Assembly: GCA_964539135.1 (NCBI GenBank)
Contig: CAZIFG010000003.1
Span: 1 to 64,000, forward strand
DNA: 64,000 bases
Source: CAZIFG01 sp964539135
GTDB taxonomy: Bacteria > Margulisbacteria > Marinamargulisbacteria > GCA-2716485 > CAZIFG01
Direction: 5' to 3'
This document shows, piece by piece, positions 61,174 through 64,000 of the stretch. Positions within the stretch are counted from its first letter, which is position 1; each line of letters opens with the position of its first letter. The notes beneath the pieces were generated by a model. The model made no database searches. It saw only the letters and a program-made list of their open reading frames with translations, and was not told the DNA's origin. The position numbers were made by a program, and so were the translations under genes.

Positions 61174-63049
61174 GACAAAAAAACCATTAATACGCTGGCT
61201 TTTAACCTTCCCTATTGTCATTTTTTTCATTTTAGCGCATACCTACCATGTGGTTGCCAGTCTTGATAAAGCAGGGGTCGGGGGTGTTTTTACAGGCACA
61301 CCGGGGGAATATGCCCTTATTTTATACAGCTATGTAACCCTCGTCACACTCATTTTGTTGGTGCAATACCTCACCCAATCTTGGCGCTGGTTAAACCTGG
61401 TGGGGCATGTTGGGCTGCTCTTGCTTTATAGTCTACTGAGTTCGTATTTGTTTGGCGTGCATCAGTCTTTTGATGTATCGGTCATGGTAGAAACGGGCCA
61501 AAAAGCAGCCGATAAAGGTGTTTTTCAGGTGATTGCGAATACCCTCTCCAGAGATTCTTTAGTTGTGGGCGGGATTGCCATTGCAGCTTTTATTCTCTTA
61601 GAGGTAACACGAAAAACACTGTCCTCACGGCCTCTTAAACGATCCAAATTATGGGCAATTATTCTCGTGATTCTCTATAGTGCCATGCTATGGGGGGCTC
61701 TAGATACCCGTGATGAAGTCACCCATTTTTTTAGAACGGGCGTCGAGTATTTTTTTAAACCCCTTTATAAACCTGTACCTTTAAAGCCAGGCGAGTACCC
61801 CTATTTAAAAACCGGATTTACCTATACAGAAGGGCTTCCACGAACAGACCCGCCGCCACACGTCTTTTTAATCATGATAGAGTCTTTTAACCATTGGGCG
61901 GTGAATCGAAAAGGACCGGATGGTGATGAATTAACCCCTGTTTACAACCAATTAATCAATCAAGGCTTATATATCGACCATTATTATGGCAATTCCATGT
62001 TGTCCATTAAAGGCTATGGCGTCACCATGAGTGGGATTTGGCCGGCGCTGCGTGGCTTTATCATGGAAAAAGACAGCACTTTATCTCTGCACGGCATGCC
62101 GGCGGTGTTTAATGACAATGGCTACTATACGGCATTTTTTCAGGCGCAATTGGATCCGGCCTTTCATTATACAAATAATCTCATGACCAAAATGGGATTT
62201 CAACATTTTGATACCTTAGAGGCCTATTTAAAGCCGGAAGATGAAGGCTTAAGAAACGACTGGGGCTATGAAGATAAAGTGGTATACAAACGCTTTTTTG
62301 ATCATCTGGATAAACTCATGGCGACACAACCGAAAGATAAACCTGTATTTGCAACCGTGACAACGATTTATACCCACATGGGCTTTAAAGTGCCGAAAGA
62401 GAAGCGGCGTTTTTATCCCGATGCTAAAACCCGAAAAGAGCATTTTTCGAATTGTATTTACATGGCAGACAAAGACATTTCCGTCTTTTTTGAAGAACTC
62501 AAAAAGAGACCTCAATTTAAAAATGCCATTGTGATTATCACAGGCGATCACAGTTATCCTTTAGGGGGACATGGCATTCGTCATGCAGAAGTCGGCTTTT
62601 ACGAAGAATCCTTTAGAATTCCCTTTTTGCTCCTGTGGCCGGGTAAAATAGCGCCTCAAAAAATAAAAGAGAGCATTTATTCGCAAGTAGATATTGCCCC
62701 CACTTTAATCGATTTAATCGGCTTGAAAGTGGATCAACATCATTTCGTAGGCAGATCCATGTTTGCCCCTCCTATAGACCGCCCAACGCTACTGATTCAG
62801 CCTTATAGCGGAACGTATACCTCCGTGGTGCGCTATCCTTACAAATATATCATTCATCACAGAACCCGGGACGAGTATCTCTTTAATATTAAAGAAGATC
62901 CAGAAGAAGTGCATAATTTAATGGCATTAAACGTGCCCATTACCCAAACGCTCAAAGAAGATGTCAAACTGGCCTTTCTCAATCAACAATTGATCAAAGA
63001 AAATAGGGTCTTTCCCATGATTAAAAAGACAGTGGCACATGAAAACTAA
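61163..63049 (+). CDS. LTA-synthase/sulfatase-family membrane protein (second of three)
   Basis: A 628-residue paralogue of the gene before it, with the same five-segment membrane part and sulfatase-fold domain: HVFLIMIESFNHWAV, YGNSMLSIKGYGVTMSG, VIITGDHSYPLGGHGIRHAE, DIAPTLIDLIGLKVD. The overlap with the previous gene is 11 bases, and the next gene overlaps this one by the same 11 bases, pointing to tandem duplication with the junction retained. Confidence 0.85.
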   Translation: MATKTKKPLIRWLLTFPIVIFFILAHTYHVVASLDKAGVGGVFTGTPGEYALILYSYVTLVTLILLVQYLTQSWRWLNLVGHVGLLLLYSLLSSYLFGVHQSFDVSVMVETGQKAADKGVFQVIANTLSRDSLVVGGIAIAAFILLEVTRKTLSSRPLKRSKLWAIILVILYSAMLWGALDTRDEVTHFFRTGVEYFFKPLYKPVPLKPGEYPYLKTGFTYTEGLPRTDPPPHVFLIMIESFNHWAVNRKGPDGDELTPVYNQLINQGLYIDHYYGNSMLSIKGYGVTMSGIWPALRGFIMEKDSTLSLHGMPAVFNDNGYYTAFFQAQLDPAFHYTNNLMTKMGFQHFDTLEAYLKPEDEGLRNDWGYEDKVVYKRFFDHLDKLMATQPKDKPVFATVTTIYTHMGFKVPKEKRRFYPDAKTRKEHFSNCIYMADKDISVFFEELKKRPQFKNAIVIITGDHSYPLGGHGIRHAEVGFYEESFRIPFLLLWPGKIAPQKIKESIYSQVDIAPTLIDLIGLKVDQHHFVGRSMFAPPIDRPTLLIQPYSGTYTSVVRYPYKYIIHHRTRDEYLFNIKEDPEEVHNLMALNVPITQTLKEDVKLAFLNQQLIKENRVFPMIKKTVAHEN

Positions 63050-64000
63050 GCAATATCGGACGCTTATTCCTTGGGCGTTACGATCGCCTATTTTTTGGTT
63101 TTGGATGGCCTCTCACACCTATTTATTGGTAGAGATTTTTAGAACCCGATCTGCGGGAGGTGTGTTTGATGATTCTATTCAGGGATGGGCATCTCTGGGG
63201 TATAGTTATCTCACACTCTTAACTGCGGTTTTAATACTCCAAAAACTCACCCAAAGATGGCGGTGGGGGATGGTCTTAGCCTCAAGTATCATGATGAGCT
63301 TATATTCTCTTTTAGCGGCTTACTTATTTGGGGTGCGTCAGCCATTTGACATTGCCGTGATGCTGGAGTTGGGCCAAAAAGCAGGCGATGCTGGGATGTT
63401 AGATGGTGTAGTTGGCACCTTAGATATGAATGCGGTCATAACGGGCCTGATTGTAATAAGCCTGATAGTAGGGTTAGAACTGACAAAGCGGCTGGTTTCT
63501 GCCAATGCCTTGAAGCTGTCCAATAAAGGGCTGATAGCCCTTTTGATTCTATATGGGCTCATGCTGGGAGGGCCTTATGATACCCGTGACGAAGTGACGC
63601 ATTTTATAAGATCTGGGATAGCATATGCCTTCAATCCCATGTATCAACGTGTGCCCTTAAAGCCAGGCGAATATCCCTTTTTAAAAACAGGATTTACGTA
63701 TACAGAAGGCCTCCCTCAAACCGATCCGCCGCCCCATGTCTTTTTAATTGTTATCGAATCTTTTAACGAGTGGGCCATAGAGCAAAAAGGGCCCAACGGC
63801 AAGGAATTGACGCCTGAAATGAATCAGCTCATTCAAAAAAGTGTCTATGTGGACCGTTTTTATGGCAATAATATGTGTTCGATTAAAGGCTATAATGCCA
63901 TTACCTCAGGCCTGTGGCCGGCATTGAGAGGATTGGATGTAGAAAGGGATCCTAAAATAGCCGTAAAAGGATTGCCTTATGTCTTGAATGAAAATGGATA
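63039..64000 (+). CDS. LTA-synthase/sulfatase-family membrane protein (third, cut by window end)
   Basis: Starts MKTKQYRTLIPWALRSPIFW inside the last codons of the previous gene, and the frame is open to the window edge (320 codons seen). Recognisable are the membrane region, GGPYDTRDEVTHFIRSG, HVFLIVIESFNEWAIEQ and NNMCSIKGYNAITSGLWPAL. The metal Asp-His motif must lie beyond 64000. Confidence 0.85.
   Translation, partial: MKTKQYRTLIPWALRSPIFWFWMASHTYLLVEIFRTRSAGGVFDDSIQGWASLGYSYLTLLTAVLILQKLTQRWRWGMVLASSIMMSLYSLLAAYLFGVRQPFDIAVMLELGQKAGDAGMLDGVVGTLDMNAVITGLIVISLIVGLELTKRLVSANALKLSNKGLIALLILYGLMLGGPYDTRDEVTHFIRSGIAYAFNPMYQRVPLKPGEYPFLKTGFTYTEGLPQTDPPPHVFLIVIESFNEWAIEQKGPNGKELTPEMNQLIQKSVYVDRFYGNNMCSIKGYNAITSGLWPALRGLDVERDPKIAVKGLPYVLNENG

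Overview
The window looks like chromosome from an uncultured, moderately AT-rich diderm bacterium. Outer-membrane features are a two-partner-secretion-type transporter and at least two predicted beta-barrels, one of them fused to S-layer homology domains. An envelope protein of the DUF5693 type and three LTA-synthase-like sulfatase-fold proteins sit beside them. This mix recalls Margulisbacteria/Marinamargulisbacteria-like lineages. That placement is inference from gene content, not phylogeny. Several genes are of kinds common in host-associated bacteria: a free-standing SET domain protein, an actin-fragmin/HipA-like kinase, PP2C phosphatases, an ankyrin-like motif and proline- or serine-rich proteins.

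Layout. 0-20 kb is mostly housekeeping: mltG, tRNA-Val, two large envelope proteins, yebC and ftsK on the minus strand, then secA, prfB (+1 frameshift, with UAA rather than the usual UGA), a DUF5693 gene, rnc, a zinc-ribbon/TPR gene, glycerate kinase and alr on the plus strand, and a MATE transporter on the minus strand. 21.7-32.0 kb is an accessory island: a TpsB/ShlB-type transporter, three tandem paralogues of about 770-810 residues ending in an ankyrin-like motif plus a HicA-like domain, and an AFK/HipA-like kinase. 32-38.5 kb holds a DEAD-box helicase, a STAS protein, a stand-alone RlmK-type methyltransferase, the SET protein, an RRM protein behind a structured leader, and an ABC-F ATPase. 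38.5-44 kb, minus strand, is an Lrp regulator, a degenerate PEP-carboxylase-fold protein and a repeat protein. 44-52.6 kb contains a dinD pseudogene split by a small transposable element, two paralogous accessory proteins, a zinc/manganese uptake operon without its ATPase, and ppa. 52.9-57 kb is a second accessory cluster: a proline-rich protein, a fusion of a PCO/ADO-like thiol-dioxygenase cupin with a PP2C phosphatase, and a second PP2C. 57-64 kb has a GNAT/ATP-grasp pair, a DUF167 protein and three tandem sulfatase-fold membrane proteins, the last cut by the window edge.

Two features run through the whole window. The first is a 136-142 bp inverted-repeat element (a MITE) with about nine copies plus a fragment, usually flanked by 5-bp direct repeats; it sits between genes and once inside dinD. 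The second is a set of -10 promoter boxes only 3-10 bases before the start codon of many core genes, which suggests leaderless transcription. Accessory genes in both islands instead have Shine-Dalgarno-like sequences and share an N-terminal Met-Lys-Lys-Ile-Ile-Ala-like start. The best candidate for an undescribed system is the three-paralogue/kinase/TpsB island together with the cupin-PP2C cluster, which may form a kinase/phosphatase-linked effector or conflict repertoire.
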